Source of the DNA: Rhodococcus sp. NBC_00297
GTDB taxonomy: Bacteria > Actinomycetota > Actinomycetes > Mycobacteriales > Mycobacteriaceae
NCBI RefSeq assembly: GCF_036173065.1
Contig: NZ_CP108041.1
Span: 4,281,001 to 4,345,000, forward strand
Direction of reading: 5' to 3'
Length of the DNA stretch: 64,000 nucleotides
The notes under the pieces are model-generated. The model was not told the DNA's origin. It ran no database searches and saw only the letters and a list, made by a program, of their open reading frames with translations. Made by a program: the position numbers and the translations under genes. How positions within the stretch are numbered: the stretch's first letter is position 1; every line of letters begins with the position of its first letter. Shown one piece after another: positions 53,735 through 62,371 of this stretch.

Positions 53735-54610
53735 ATGAACATCGGTTTCGCCGGCATCGGACGTATGGGCGCGCACATGGTCCGTCGTCTCCTCGAGGCC
53801 GGACACTCCGTGACCGCCTACGACCTGTACCTGTCCGCGGATTCATTACCCGAAGGATTGGAAGCGGTCACCGTCGCGTCCGGCCCGTCGGATCTGGCCC
53901 GAGCCGATGTCTCGTTCAGCATGCTGCCCGACGCCGCGGCCACCGACGACGTGTTGTTCGGCGAGGGCGGCATCGTTCCAGCCGCTGCTTCCGGCCATCT
54001 GCACGTCGTGATGGGGACGGTCGGACCCACCGCGGTCCGCGCCTTCGCCTCGCGGGCAGAGGCTGCCGGTGTCGCCGTCGTCGACGCTCCGGTGTCGGGC
54101 AGTGTCAGCCTCGCTGAGACCGGTCAGATCAGCACGATGGTGGGAGCCGATGCAGACCAGTTCAGGCGACTGCAGCCGGTGCTCGCCGCCATGACGAAGG
54201 CTCAGTTCCACACCGGGCCGGTAGGTACGGCGTCGGTGGCGAAGCTTGCCGTGAACTCGGTGCTGGCCTCGCTCAATCAAGGCATCGCAGAGGCGTTGCT
54301 CCTGGCCGAGGCCGACGGGCTGACCGCGTCGGCGTTCTACGACGTTCTCGGGTCGAGCGCAGTGGCAGCCCCGTATGTCGGATACAAACGTGACCATTTC
54401 CTGGATCCTGACGGGGCGGGTGTCGCGTTCCCGCTGTCTCTCCTGCACAAGGATGTGGGCCTGGGGTTGGAACTCGCTCGGCGCCACGACCTGAACCTTC
54501 CCCAGGCCGCGACGGTCGGGAACGTCCTGGACCGTGCGTTGGCTACTGGGCTGGGCGACAAGGACATGGCAGCCGTGCTCGAGTACCTGGGATTGTCGGA
54601 CCAACCGTAG
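53735..54610 (+). CDS. 3-hydroxyisobutyrate dehydrogenase-like NAD(P) oxidoreductase
   Basis: A 291-residue beta-hydroxyacid dehydrogenase. The Rossmann start is IGFAGIGRMGAHMVRRLLEAGH, the substrate loop is VDAPVSGSVSLAETGQISTMVGA, and the catalytic Lys is in SVAKLAVNSVLASLNQ, followed by a helical C-terminal domain. This family oxidises beta-hydroxy acids such as 3-hydroxyisobutyrate or tartronate semialdehyde. ATG at 53735 has AAGGA 7 nt before it; a GTG at 53708 overlapping the upstream stop lacks a ribosome-binding site. It closes the island's last operon and may act on an acid made late in the pathway. Confidence 0.85.
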   Translation: MNIGFAGIGRMGAHMVRRLLEAGHSVTAYDLYLSADSLPEGLEAVTVASGPSDLARADVSFSMLPDAAATDDVLFGEGGIVPAAASGHLHVVMGTVGPTAVRAFASRAEAAGVAVVDAPVSGSVSLAETGQISTMVGADADQFRRLQPVLAAMTKAQFHTGPVGTASVAKLAVNSVLASLNQGIAEALLLAEADGLTASAFYDVLGSSAVAAPYVGYKRDHFLDPDGAGVAFPLSLLHKDVGLGLELARRHDLNLPQAATVGNVLDRALATGLGDKDMAAVLEYLGLSDQP

Positions 54611-54671
54611 TGCTGCCTTCCGCGATGGCGATGGGTCACCCGATTCACCGCCGTCCGGATAAGATCCACCC

Positions 54672-55013
54672 GTGCACCGCATCTTCACCACCCCCGTCTC
54701 GTCCGTGTACCCGCACTACGTCACCAAGGTGGAGCGCAAGGGTCGGACGAAGGACGAGCTCGACGAGGTCGTCCGCTGGCTCACGGGCTTCGACGACGCC
54801 GAGTTGGCGCAGCACCTCTCGGCGGACACGACGTTCCTCGACTTCTTCGAGGCCGCGCAGCTGAACCCGAACGCGCCGCTCATCACGGGGTCGGTGTGTG
54901 GGGTGCGGGTGGAGTCGGTGGAGGACCCGCTGATGCAGAACATCCGTCGCCTCGACAAGCTCGTCGACGAGCTCGCCAAGGGGCGACCGATGGCGAAGAT
55001 CCTCCGCGCCTGA
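54672..55013 (+). CDS. DUF2200 domain protein
   Basis: A 113-residue protein matching the DUF2200 family across its length ([40 protein letters not shown], then [28 protein letters not shown]). No function is known for the family. GTG at 54672 is 6 nt after TAAGAT (54660-54665) with no ribosome-binding site, so a leaderless transcript is likely. It marks the right edge of the catabolic island, next to a conserved backbone gene. Confidence 0.85.
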   Translation: MHRIFTTPVSSVYPHYVTKVERKGRTKDELDEVVRWLTGFDDAELAQHLSADTTFLDFFEAAQLNPNAPLITGSVCGVRVESVEDPLMQNIRRLDKLVDELAKGRPMAKILRA

Positions 55014-55028
55014 TCCGCGCGCCGACCG

Positions 55029-56303
55029 TCAGGTGGTCGGACGCAACCGGGTCTCGAACTCGCGCTCGAGGGCGCGCCACGACTCCGCCTCCGCGTCGAA
55101 CGGAGCACTCGGGGCCATGCGTCCGTCCACCGGCTCGAGGATGTAGGAGATGAGCCAGCCGAGGGGAGTGGCCGGCGCCAGTGCCTCCTCGACGGACGCG
55201 TCCTTGGCGTAGTCGGCTGCGTCGGTGAACAGTTCGACGGCGAGATCGAGCTGATCGGCGTCGACGGATTCCGGCCCGCGGGCCAGGTCGTCGGCGAGCC
55301 CGGGCAGCACGTACACGTTCTCGTCGGTCACCTGCACGTCGAGAGAACCGTCGACGGCCGCGGTACGCACGTCGTCGTACGTGCTGACCGTCGTGAGGTC
55401 GTGGTCGTGATCGTCGGCCAGGTAGCGGGCGAGCGCGCGCTCACTTCCGAACACGAAGATCGCGCCTGATCGTCCCAGGAACAGCGGCTCGTCGTCGAGG
55501 TAGCAGCGCAGTGTGTAGTAGGTGTCCTCGGAGGTGATGATGCGCACCGGATCGATACCCACCGAGCCCCAGAAGGTCTCGTCCTCCTCGTCCTCGTCGT
55601 CGGTGTCGACGGGGACCACGACTACGTCGGAGTCGTCCGAGGAGGTGTCGTCGTCCGTGTCGATGTCCTCGTCGTCCAGATCCTCTGCGTCCACGATGTT
55701 CTCGGCTGCGGCCGTGATCTCCGCATCGGCCACGGCGGTCGCGTCGGCATCGACGTCGGGAGTGGTCAGGACGGTGTCGATGGCGTCGAGGACGGCGTCC
55801 CACCCCTTCGCCACGACGGCACCGATACGGTTCCACAGCTGCGAGCCCTCACGCCCGACGAAGGCGTCGGCACCGCGGGACAGCACTCCGAGAAGCGCAT
55901 TGGCAGAGAAGAAGCGAGTGACGGCATCCAGTTCGCAGACCTCGCCGAGGGTGCGTGCCATCTCGAGGGAGCGGGCCAGCTCGATGATGGAGTCCTCGTC
56001 CGGATCCCCCGCGGCGAGCTCCGGAACGCCCACGAGGTCGTAGACGTGGGCGTCGTCCGGCTCGATGTGCGCTGCGGAGAGCGCGACGACGGTGCGCCAC
56101 TGCGGATGGTCGACGAGGTCGTTGTCGGTGTCGGTGCGGATGAACGCCGCCATCTCGGCCACCGACGGGAACGCGTAGAGATCGTCCTCGCGACCGAGGA
56201 AGGCCTCCCACTCCTCGCCGTCCTCACGCCACTCGGGCGCCCACAGGGTGACGAGGTCGCCGGCAGTCACACCGAGTTCGATCGGGACGATGTCTCCAGC
56301 CAT
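55029..56303 (-). CDS. Conserved acidic protein, Rv3311-like
   Basis: A 424-residue cytoplasmic protein. The N-terminal part (MAGDIVPIELGVTAGDLVTLWAPEWREDGEEWEAFLG) and the C-terminal part (TYYTLRCYLDDEPLFLGRSGAIFVFGSERALARYL) look like two related alpha/beta modules, joined by a long Asp/Glu-rich spacer at about residues 205-240. It has the same place beside add and upp as Rv3311 of M. tuberculosis, and similar size. Its function is not known to me. ATG at 56303 lies 7 nt after TAGGCT on the minus strand and has no ribosome-binding site, again a leaderless pattern. Confidence 0.8.
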   Translation of the reverse strand: MAGDIVPIELGVTAGDLVTLWAPEWREDGEEWEAFLGREDDLYAFPSVAEMAAFIRTDTDNDLVDHPQWRTVVALSAAHIEPDDAHVYDLVGVPELAAGDPDEDSIIELARSLEMARTLGEVCELDAVTRFFSANALLGVLSRGADAFVGREGSQLWNRIGAVVAKGWDAVLDAIDTVLTTPDVDADATAVADAEITAAAENIVDAEDLDDEDIDTDDDTSSDDSDVVVVPVDTDDEDEEDETFWGSVGIDPVRIITSEDTYYTLRCYLDDEPLFLGRSGAIFVFGSERALARYLADDHDHDLTTVSTYDDVRTAAVDGSLDVQVTDENVYVLPGLADDLARGPESVDADQLDLAVELFTDAADYAKDASVEEALAPATPLGWLISYILEPVDGRMAPSAPFDAEAESWRALEREFETRLRPTT

Positions 56304-56313
56304 GGCCGCGAGC

Positions 56314-56829
56314 CTATCCCAGCCGCCGGGCGTCCTCACTGGACGCCGTGTCGAGCCCCAGACGCAGGGCGGCGTGGATGTCGGCACGCTCGAGAACGAC
56401 GGCCAGAACGGCTGTGTTCACCGCGTGGACGATCGCCGCCTCGACCCGATGACAGCGCATCTCCCGGACGTCGTCCTCGACGGTGAGGCCGACCAGACGT
56501 CCGTGCGCGTCCACCTCGGCCCGGACGAGCGCGTCGTCCCTGTCGTTGCGACCGCGCACGCGGGCCAGGTCGTCGATAGTCCGGTGCAGCAGGGCGGACA
56601 CGCGTCGTGCCGAACCGGACGAGTCGATCTCGACGAGCTCGTCGTCGGCAGGGCCCGCCGTGGGTACCGGCGCCACCGGATGTGCGAGCCCGTGCAGCAT
56701 CCGCACCGCGGCAGCCACCGCGGAACCCCCGAAGGCGAGCTCCCTACGTTCGAGCTCCAGGTCCACGATCTCGCCGGACGGCAGCACCACGATGCGTCCG
56801 GCGCGCGAGGTGGCGTGTCCGCCGGTCAT
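56314..56829 (-). CDS. Hypothetical protein linked to the WXG/NlpC module
   Basis: A 171-residue protein I do not recognise. It has no membrane segment or signal. The N-terminus (RIVVLPSGEIVDLELERRELAFGG) suggests short beta strands, the middle is Ala-rich and helical, and the C-terminal half (VRAEVDAHGRLVGLTVEDDVREM) has the strand-turn-strand look of YbaB/EbfC-like or ESX-associated cytosolic proteins. It overlaps the peptidase gene by 4 nt (ATGA), so it is produced with it. Possible chaperone or regulator of that export module; low certainty. Confidence 0.6.
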   Translation of the reverse strand: MTGGHATSRAGRIVVLPSGEIVDLELERRELAFGGSAVAAAVRMLHGLAHPVAPVPTAGPADDELVEIDSSGSARRVSALLHRTIDDLARVRGRNDRDDALVRAEVDAHGRLVGLTVEDDVREMRCHRVEAAIVHAVNTAVLAVVLERADIHAALRLGLDTASSEDARRLG

Positions 56830-57821
56830 GCGGTCGGCCGGTAGAAGCCGTGGAAGCTCATGCCGACGTTCGACGTCCGGACGGCACTGACGCTGACCGG
56901 GTCGCCCGCCTCCACCATCTGACCGTTCCCCACCACCATCGCGACGTGACCGTCCCACACGGCGAGGTCGCCCGGCATCAGGTCCTCGGCACTCACCGGG
57001 CTGCCCACCGCCTGGTCGGCCGCGAGCCGCGGCAGGTCCACTCCGGCGGTGCCGTACGCGCTCTGTGTGAGTCCGCTGCAGTCCAGGCCCTGGCCGGGGG
57101 TGGTGCCGCCCCACACGTACGGCGTGCCCTGCTGGGCGAGCGCGAAGCGGACGGCTCCGGCCGCGCGCTCGTTGGGCGCCATGGCGGTGCTGCCGTCGGG
57201 AAGCGTCACGAGCGTGCCGGTCCCGTCGGCGCCGGGCGACGCCGGATCGGCCGGCTGCTCCGGAGCCGTCGGCGCGAACAGCCCGCGGAGAGCCGCGTCC
57301 GGCGACGCGGGCAGAGACGGAAGTGCGGGAACCTCCGGCACGACGAGTGCGCCGACGCGGGCGGCCAGGGCATCGAGCTCTGCTCGCACCCGAGCGTGGA
57401 CGGCGAGAGCATTGTCGAGGTGGTGCGTCGCGTGGGCGATGAGTGCGGTCTGTCCCGGGGGAGTGAGGGCCGCGGGCGCGAGTGCCGCTGCGCCCGTGAG
57501 GAAAGCGGCCATGATGGTCTGCAGCTCGGCGACCCCACGCGCGACGCTCGCCTGCGCCTCGGCGGAGAGTGACTGCAGCGCGCCGGCGTGCTCGATCATC
57601 GACCCGGCCGCGGCGGCGCCGCGCACGGTGAGGTCGAGAGCGGCCTCGGACGCGGGTCCGGACCACGCGTCCGAGAGAGCGGTGACTCCGTCGGTCACCT
57701 GTCGCGAGGCGTCGGACAGTGACGCGATGCCCGAGTCGAGGGAATCGGTGTCGGGGGACGGACAGCCGGTGCCGAGAGAGCGGATCAGAGTCTCGAGGGG
57801 CGCGGCCAGCAGATCGATCAT
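56826..57821 (-). CDS. NlpC/P60 family cell-wall peptidase with WXG-like N-terminus
   Basis: A 331-residue protein. The first about 160 residues are Ala-rich helices resembling WXG/ESX proteins (SDAWSGPASEAAL), then a Pro-rich linker, then an NlpC/P60 domain at about residues 215-331. The catalytic Cys is in GLDCSGLTQ and the His in WDGHVAMVVG; YVWGGTTPG is also typical. It would cleave peptidoglycan stem peptides. No conventional signal peptide is visible, so export through a type VII system is plausible. Coupled to both neighbours by ATGA overlaps. Confidence 0.82.
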   Translation of the reverse strand: MIDLLAAPLETLIRSLGTGCPSPDTDSLDSGIASLSDASRQVTDGVTALSDAWSGPASEAALDLTVRGAAAAGSMIEHAGALQSLSAEAQASVARGVAELQTIMAAFLTGAAALAPAALTPPGQTALIAHATHHLDNALAVHARVRAELDALAARVGALVVPEVPALPSLPASPDAALRGLFAPTAPEQPADPASPGADGTGTLVTLPDGSTAMAPNERAAGAVRFALAQQGTPYVWGGTTPGQGLDCSGLTQSAYGTAGVDLPRLAADQAVGSPVSAEDLMPGDLAVWDGHVAMVVGNGQMVEAGDPVSVSAVRTSNVGMSFHGFYRPTA

Positions 57822-58141
57822 CGCGGTGCACCGGTGCCGACGAGCACGTCGGACAGCGCGGTGTCGCCGTCGCCGTAGGACCGCGCTGCGGACTGCACGG
57901 ACGACCCGAGGTGCTCGAACAGGTCGGACAGCGCGCCGAGGCCGTCGGCGTAGCGCGCCGCGGCACCGGCGAACGCGACTCCGAAGTCGGCTCCGACGAG
58001 GCCGAGCGTCGCCGCGGAGCCCGTTGCCGCCCGCGCCGCCGCGGATGCGTCCCGCACGAGGAGTGCGGCATCGGTCAAACGACCGGCACCGTCGTGCAGA
58101 CCGTCCACTCGGACGTCGAATGTCGTACCGCTCTCGGCCAC
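57818..58141 (-). CDS. Small WXG100/ESX-like protein
   Basis: A 107-residue Ala- and Gly-rich helical protein: [28 protein letters not shown], then [30 protein letters not shown]. Size and the two-helix layout match WXG100/ESX or DUF2580-type proteins, though no clear Trp-x-Gly is present. GTG at 58141 is my choice; the frame continues upstream but over the upp promoter. It overlaps the peptidase gene by 4 nt, so the two are probably partner substrates of a secretion system. Confidence 0.62.
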   Translation of the reverse strand: MAESGTTFDVRVDGLHDGAGRLTDAALLVRDASAAARAATGSAATLGLVGADFGVAFAGAAARYADGLGALSDLFEHLGSSVQSAARSYGDGDTALSDVLVGTGAPR

Positions 58142-58258
58142 TGCAGTCCACCGTTCACTCGCGTGCTCGCACCGTCTCGAAGTCAGACGGTGCGGAGCGG
58201 CTCGCGGTTCCCCGATCACGCGGATCCGTTCGACCGGGAGTGGGCGCCGATCGCCGAC

Positions 58259-58264
58259 TAGGGT
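58259..58264 (+). promoter_or_regulatory. -10 box for a leaderless upp transcript
   Basis: TAGGGT is followed by 7 nt and then GTG at 58272, without a ribosome-binding site, the spacing at which transcription would begin on the start codon. Confidence 0.6.
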
Positions 58265-58271
58265 GATCCCG

Positions 58272-58913
58272 GTGAACACCACGCCCGACATGGACACCCG
58301 CGTACTCGACCACCCCCTCGCGTCCGCGCTGCTGACCCAGATGCGCGACCAGTCGACGGACAACCCCGCGTTCCGATCCGCACTGCGCCAGTTGACGCAG
58401 ATGCTGGTCTACGAGGCGCTGCGCGACGCGCCCGTGGTCGAGTTCGACGTCACGACGCCGGTCGCGGTGACCACCGGGACGCGCCTGAAGTCGCCGCCGC
58501 TGCTGGTGCCGGTGTTGCGCGCGGGCCTGGGCATGGTGGAGAAGGCCAGTTCGCTGATTCCGCAGTCGCGGATGGGCTTTGTCGGCATCGCGCGCGACGA
58601 GAAGACACATCAGCCGGTGCCGTACATGGAATCGCTGCCCGACGACCTGGCCGGTTACCCGGTGTACGTCCTCGACCCGATGCTCGCCACGGGCGGGTCG
58701 ATGGTCCACACCATCGAGCTGCTGGTGCAGCGCGGCGCGGACGACGTCACGTGCATCTGCGTCGTGGCCGCCCCCGAGGGAGTGCAGGCACTCGCGTCGT
58801 CGGGACTGCCCGTGCGCCTCGTCGCCGCGAGCATCGACGAGGGGCTGAACGAGAACGCATACATCGTGCCGGGCCTCGGTGACGCCGGGGACCGCCAGTT
58901 CGGTCCCCGCTAG
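58272..58913 (+). CDS. upp: Uracil phosphoribosyltransferase
   Basis: A 213-residue salvage enzyme forming UMP from uracil and PRPP. The PRPP loop is [32 protein letters not shown] and [15 protein letters not shown] are family-typical. GTG at 58272 is picked because TAGGGT lies 7 nt ahead; ATG at 58290 would give 207 residues, the length of the M. tuberculosis enzyme, and cannot be excluded. Its stop codon interlocks with that of the convergent pmmB-like gene (4-nt overlap). Confidence 0.95.
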   Translation: MNTTPDMDTRVLDHPLASALLTQMRDQSTDNPAFRSALRQLTQMLVYEALRDAPVVEFDVTTPVAVTTGTRLKSPPLLVPVLRAGLGMVEKASSLIPQSRMGFVGIARDEKTHQPVPYMESLPDDLAGYPVYVLDPMLATGGSMVHTIELLVQRGADDVTCICVVAAPEGVQALASSGLPVRLVAASIDEGLNENAYIVPGLGDAGDRQFGPR

Positions 58914-60514
58914 AGCGAGCGGGCGAAGTCGGCCAGGGACTCGAGCGTGTCGGCCGCGCGAGTCCTGGCCGGAGCCAGATCCTCCGCCGTCGCCACCGGC
59001 TCGACCACTTCGAGGTAGGCCTTCAGCTTCGGTTCGGTTCCCGACGGCCGAACGATGACGCGGAACCGTTCGCTGGTCAGTTCCACTGCATCGGTGCGGA
59101 GTTCGGCGTCGGGTGTGTTCAGGTCGCGTACGGCCACCGTCGCACCCGCCAACGTCGTCGGTGGGGCGGAACGCAGGCGCGTCATCATGTCGCCGATCTC
59201 CGAGAGGTCGGTGACGCGCCGCGACACCTGGGTGCCCACGCGCGCTCCGAACTCGCGGTCGAGATCGTCGAGGACGTCGAGGATCGTGCGTCCTTCCTCG
59301 GCCAGCTCGGCCGCGATGTGTGCGAGCAGCACGGCCGCCGAGATGCCGTCCTTGTCTCGCACCGCGTCCGGGTCGACGCAGTGTCCGATCGCTTCCTCGT
59401 AGGCGTACACCAGGTCGTCGCCGGCGCGCACGAGCCACTTGAAGCCGGTGAGCGTGCGCCGGTAGCGGGCACCGCGGGCCGGCGCGAGCGCCGAGAGCAG
59501 GCTCGACGACACGATGGTGCTGGCCACGAGTGATCCCGGCGGCGCCGACCGCAGGATGTGGTCTGCGATCACCGCTCCCGTCTCGTCGCCGGTGAGCAAG
59601 CGGACACCGTTCGGTCCGCGCACGCCGATCGCGCACCGGTCCGCGTCCGGGTCCAGAGCGATGGCCAGTGCCGCGTCGACCTCGGCGGCGAGCGCCAGCA
59701 CCTGGTCCGCCGCGCCCGGCTCCTCGGGGTTGGGAAAGGTGACGGTGGGAAAGTCCGGGTCGGCGTCGAACTGCGACGTCACGATGTGGACGTCGGTGAC
59801 ACCGCTGCGGCGCAACGCCTCCACGGCCACGGGCCCGCCGACCCCGTGCATCGGAGTGAGTGCCACACGGAGGGTGGAGTGCGACGGCCGCTCGGGAACG
59901 CGCTGTGCCACCCGGTCGAGGTACTGCTCGATCACGGGGTCCGCGGTGGGCGTGACGGCGGTGCGTGCGATCGAGGACGCACCCGGCGCCTGCCGGATGA
60001 ACTCCTCGATCTCCCGGTCGGCGGGCGACACCAACTGGGCGCCGCCGTCGAGGTAGACCTTGTAGCCGTTGTCTGCCGCGGGATTGTGCGAAGCGGTGAT
60101 CTGAATGCCGGCGACGGCGCCGCGTGACCTCGTGGCGAACGCGAGCACCGGGGTCGGCGCCGGGTCCGGGAGCAGGGTGACGCGGAAGCCCGCCGCGGCC
60201 AGGACCTCGGCCGCGGCGACGGCGAACTCCGCGGAGCCGTGCCGGGCGTCCCGGCCCACCACCACCTCGGAGCCTGTCGCGTGACGACGCGAGAGATACT
60301 GCGCCACACCGTGTGTGGCCCTCGTGACGACGGCGACGTTCATGCCACTGGGCCCGGCCTGCACGGGTCCGCGGAGACCCGCGGTGCCGAACGTGAGCGC
60401 ACCGGCGAACCGCGAGGCCAGATCACTCGCGTCGAGATCGCGCAGTTCCGCCTGCGTCGCGGGGTCCGGATCGTCCTCGATCCACTGCCGGACGACGGCG
60501 TCGAGTTCTGTCAC
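58910..60514 (-). CDS. pmmB: Phosphomannomutase/phosphoglucomutase
   Basis: A 534-residue alpha-D-phosphohexomutase. [18 protein letters not shown] opens the fold, the phosphoserine is in [16 protein letters not shown], magnesium ligands are in [11 protein letters not shown], the sugar-binding loop is [13 protein letters not shown] and the phosphate-binding loop [15 protein letters not shown]. Long form as in PmmB (Rv3308). Next to deoD, as here, it may act as a phosphopentomutase handling the ribose 1-phosphate that deoD and deoA release. GTG start overlaps the deoD stop (GTGA). Confidence 0.9.
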   Translation of the reverse strand: MTELDAVVRQWIEDDPDPATQAELRDLDASDLASRFAGALTFGTAGLRGPVQAGPSGMNVAVVTRATHGVAQYLSRRHATGSEVVVGRDARHGSAEFAVAAAEVLAAAGFRVTLLPDPAPTPVLAFATRSRGAVAGIQITASHNPAADNGYKVYLDGGAQLVSPADREIEEFIRQAPGASSIARTAVTPTADPVIEQYLDRVAQRVPERPSHSTLRVALTPMHGVGGPVAVEALRRSGVTDVHIVTSQFDADPDFPTVTFPNPEEPGAADQVLALAAEVDAALAIALDPDADRCAIGVRGPNGVRLLTGDETGAVIADHILRSAPPGSLVASTIVSSSLLSALAPARGARYRRTLTGFKWLVRAGDDLVYAYEEAIGHCVDPDAVRDKDGISAAVLLAHIAAELAEEGRTILDVLDDLDREFGARVGTQVSRRVTDLSEIGDMMTRLRSAPPTTLAGATVAVRDLNTPDAELRTDAVELTSERFRVIVRPSGTEPKLKAYLEVVEPVATAEDLAPARTRAADTLESLADFARSL

Positions 60515-61356
60515 AGTTGCGGGACCAGCCGTCGCAGCAGAGTTCCCATCCGCTCGGCCGAGGCGGCGCCGGCGGCGATCACCTCGTCGCCGTCCAGATG
60601 CTCTCCGGTCATCCCGGCCGCGAGGTTGGTCACCAGCGAGATACCGAGGACACGGGCACCCGCACCCCGAGCCGCGATGGTCTCGTGCACCGTGGACATG
60701 CCGACGAGGTCGGCGCCCAGCGTGCGGAGCATGCGGATCTCGGCGGGCGTCTCGTAGTGCGGGCCGGGCAGTCCGGCGTAGACGCCGTCGGTCAGGCTCG
60801 GGTCGATTCCTCGGGCCACCTCGCGCAGGTCGGCCGAGTACGCGTCGACCAGATCGACGAACTGGGCGCCGATCAGCGGTGACCGCGCCGTCAGGTTGAG
60901 GTGGTCGGAGATCAGCACGGGATCGCCTACAGCCATGCCCTCACGGATGCCGCCCGCCGCGTTGGTCAGGACGATGGTGCGAGCGCCGGCGGCGGCCGCC
61001 GTGCGGACGGGATGGACCACGCGGCCGAGATGATGTCCCTCGTACGCGTGGGTGCGCCCGAGCAGGATCAGGACCTGTGTGCCCTCGACGTCCACGGACC
61101 ACATGGCGTTGGAGTGGCCCAGCGCCTTGGGCGCGGCGAAGCCGGGCAGCGAGGACATGGGAACGATGTGCTGGGGTGTGCCGAACTGCTCCGCGGCCTT
61201 CTGCCACCCGGATCCGAGGACCACTGCCACGGGATGCTCGGCGATGCCGGTGATCCGGGCCAGGGCGGCGGCGGCCGCCTCCGCGGCTCCGGTGGGATCG
61301 GTCTCGGGATCGGCGAGTGCGTTCTCCGAGTCGGCCGGTACGGGGGGAGTGCTCAC
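60511..61356 (-). CDS. deoD: Purine nucleoside phosphorylase
   Basis: A 281-residue trimeric-type phosphorylase splitting (deoxy)inosine and guanosine. [15 protein letters not shown] has the phosphate-binding Ser/Gly, [19 protein letters not shown] follows, then [22 protein letters not shown] and [29 protein letters not shown]. It takes the inosine made by the adenosine deaminase. GTG at 61356 lies 7 nt after TAGGGT (minus strand, 61369-61364), so the transcript may be leaderless. It is co-transcribed with pmmB. Same order as Rv3307-Rv3308. Confidence 0.94.
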   Translation of the reverse strand: MSTPPVPADSENALADPETDPTGAAEAAAAALARITGIAEHPVAVVLGSGWQKAAEQFGTPQHIVPMSSLPGFAAPKALGHSNAMWSVDVEGTQVLILLGRTHAYEGHHLGRVVHPVRTAAAAGARTIVLTNAAGGIREGMAVGDPVLISDHLNLTARSPLIGAQFVDLVDAYSADLREVARGIDPSLTDGVYAGLPGPHYETPAEIRMLRTLGADLVGMSTVHETIAARGAGARVLGISLVTNLAAGMTGEHLDGDEVIAAGAASAERMGTLLRRLVPQL

Positions 61357-61414
61357 ATGTCCGACCCTATCGCCGCGGGCGGGTGTTCGCTGCGGCAGGC
61401 GAGACGGCGGAGTG

Positions 61415-61567
61415 TCAGGTGTGGGCTCGGTAGAGACGCCAGAACCACACAGACGCGGCCGAGGCGATCACGGCGCCCGATCCGAACGCGCCGACGAACA
61501 ACAGCATCGCGGAGAGGACCGCGAGCAGCACGATCACACCGAGCTGGAGGATCGCCGCGAGAGCCAT
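61415..61567 (-). CDS. Small two-helix membrane protein
   Basis: A 50-residue open frame starting [20 protein letters not shown] and ending [12 protein letters not shown]. It has two closely spaced hydrophobic segments and a short basic end. It fills the gap between deoD and the enoyl-CoA hydratase gene, reads toward deoD, and its stop is 58 nt before the deoD start. I do not know its family. Conservation in related genomes would confirm it. Confidence 0.6.
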   Translation of the reverse strand: MALAAILQLGVIVLLAVLSAMLLFVGAFGSGAVIASAASVWFWRLYRAHT

Positions 61568-61656
61568 GACTGCACGGTCCTCCGGAAATCGGTCCCGCGC
61601 AACCGAGCGTCGCCGGCGTCGATCGGGGTCTGGTTACCGACGAGTACCATCCGTCC

Positions 61657-62358
61657 ATGCCTTCACTCGATCGCCACGGAGACGTCTTCGTCCTCAGCCT
61701 CGCCCACGCCGACGGCGTCAATCCGGAGAACCGCTTCCACCCGGAGTGGATCGAGCAGGTGCACACGCTCCTCGACGAGGCCGAGGCGTCGGAGGGTCCG
61801 GCCGCGTTGGTGACCGTCGGCGGCGGCAAGTTCTACTCGAACGGCCTGGACACCGACTACCTGTTCAGCCACGCGGACTCCATTCCGGAGTACCTCGACC
61901 TGGTGCACACCGTCTACACCCGGCTGCTGCGCTTCCCGATGGCCACGGTCGCCGCCGTACAGGGCCATGCCTTCGGCGCCGGCGCGATGCTCGCCCTGTG
62001 CCACGACACGTCCGTCATGCGCGCGGACCGGGGCTTCTTCTGCCTTCCCGAGGTGAACCTCGGCATGCCGTTCACCGAGGGCATGTCGACGCTGCTGGCC
62101 GAGCGACTGCCGAGTCGGACGATGATCGACGCGATGACCACCGGCCGTCGCTACGGCGGCGCGGACGCCCTCGAGTTCGGCATCGTGCAGGCCGTCGCCG
62201 GCGAGGACGAGCTGCTGTCCACCGCGGTGGCGCAGGCGGCCGAACGGGTGTCCACCCGCGGCGCCAACCTCACGTCCATCAAGGACAGCATCCACGTGCG
62301 CACCCTCGCCGCGCTGTCCGTCCCCACGGCGGAGAGCACCTTCTCACTGGGGCAGTGA
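61657..62358 (+). CDS. Enoyl-CoA hydratase/isomerase family protein
   Basis: A 233-residue crotonase-fold protein, shorter than the usual about 260. The oxyanion-hole segments are GGGKFYSNGLD and AAVQGHAFGAGAMLALCHD. The FCLPEVNLGMPFTEG segment has Glu as a possible catalytic residue, and the pattern is nearest to the peroxisomal delta3,delta2-enoyl-CoA isomerase-like branch. ATG at 61657 is 6 nt after TACCAT, a leaderless pattern. It is 13 nt upstream of the first M20 gene and probably co-transcribed with it. Confidence 0.86.
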   Translation: MPSLDRHGDVFVLSLAHADGVNPENRFHPEWIEQVHTLLDEAEASEGPAALVTVGGGKFYSNGLDTDYLFSHADSIPEYLDLVHTVYTRLLRFPMATVAAVQGHAFGAGAMLALCHDTSVMRADRGFFCLPEVNLGMPFTEGMSTLLAERLPSRTMIDAMTTGRRYGGADALEFGIVQAVAGEDELLSTAVAQAAERVSTRGANLTSIKDSIHVRTLAALSVPTAESTFSLGQ

Positions 62359-62371
62359 CACACTGAGTCCC

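Noticed and set aside
39482..54671. Mobile-element borders of the hydroxyquinol island
   Set aside because: I looked for transposase or integrase genes, tRNA ends and direct or inverted repeats at both edges and saw none.
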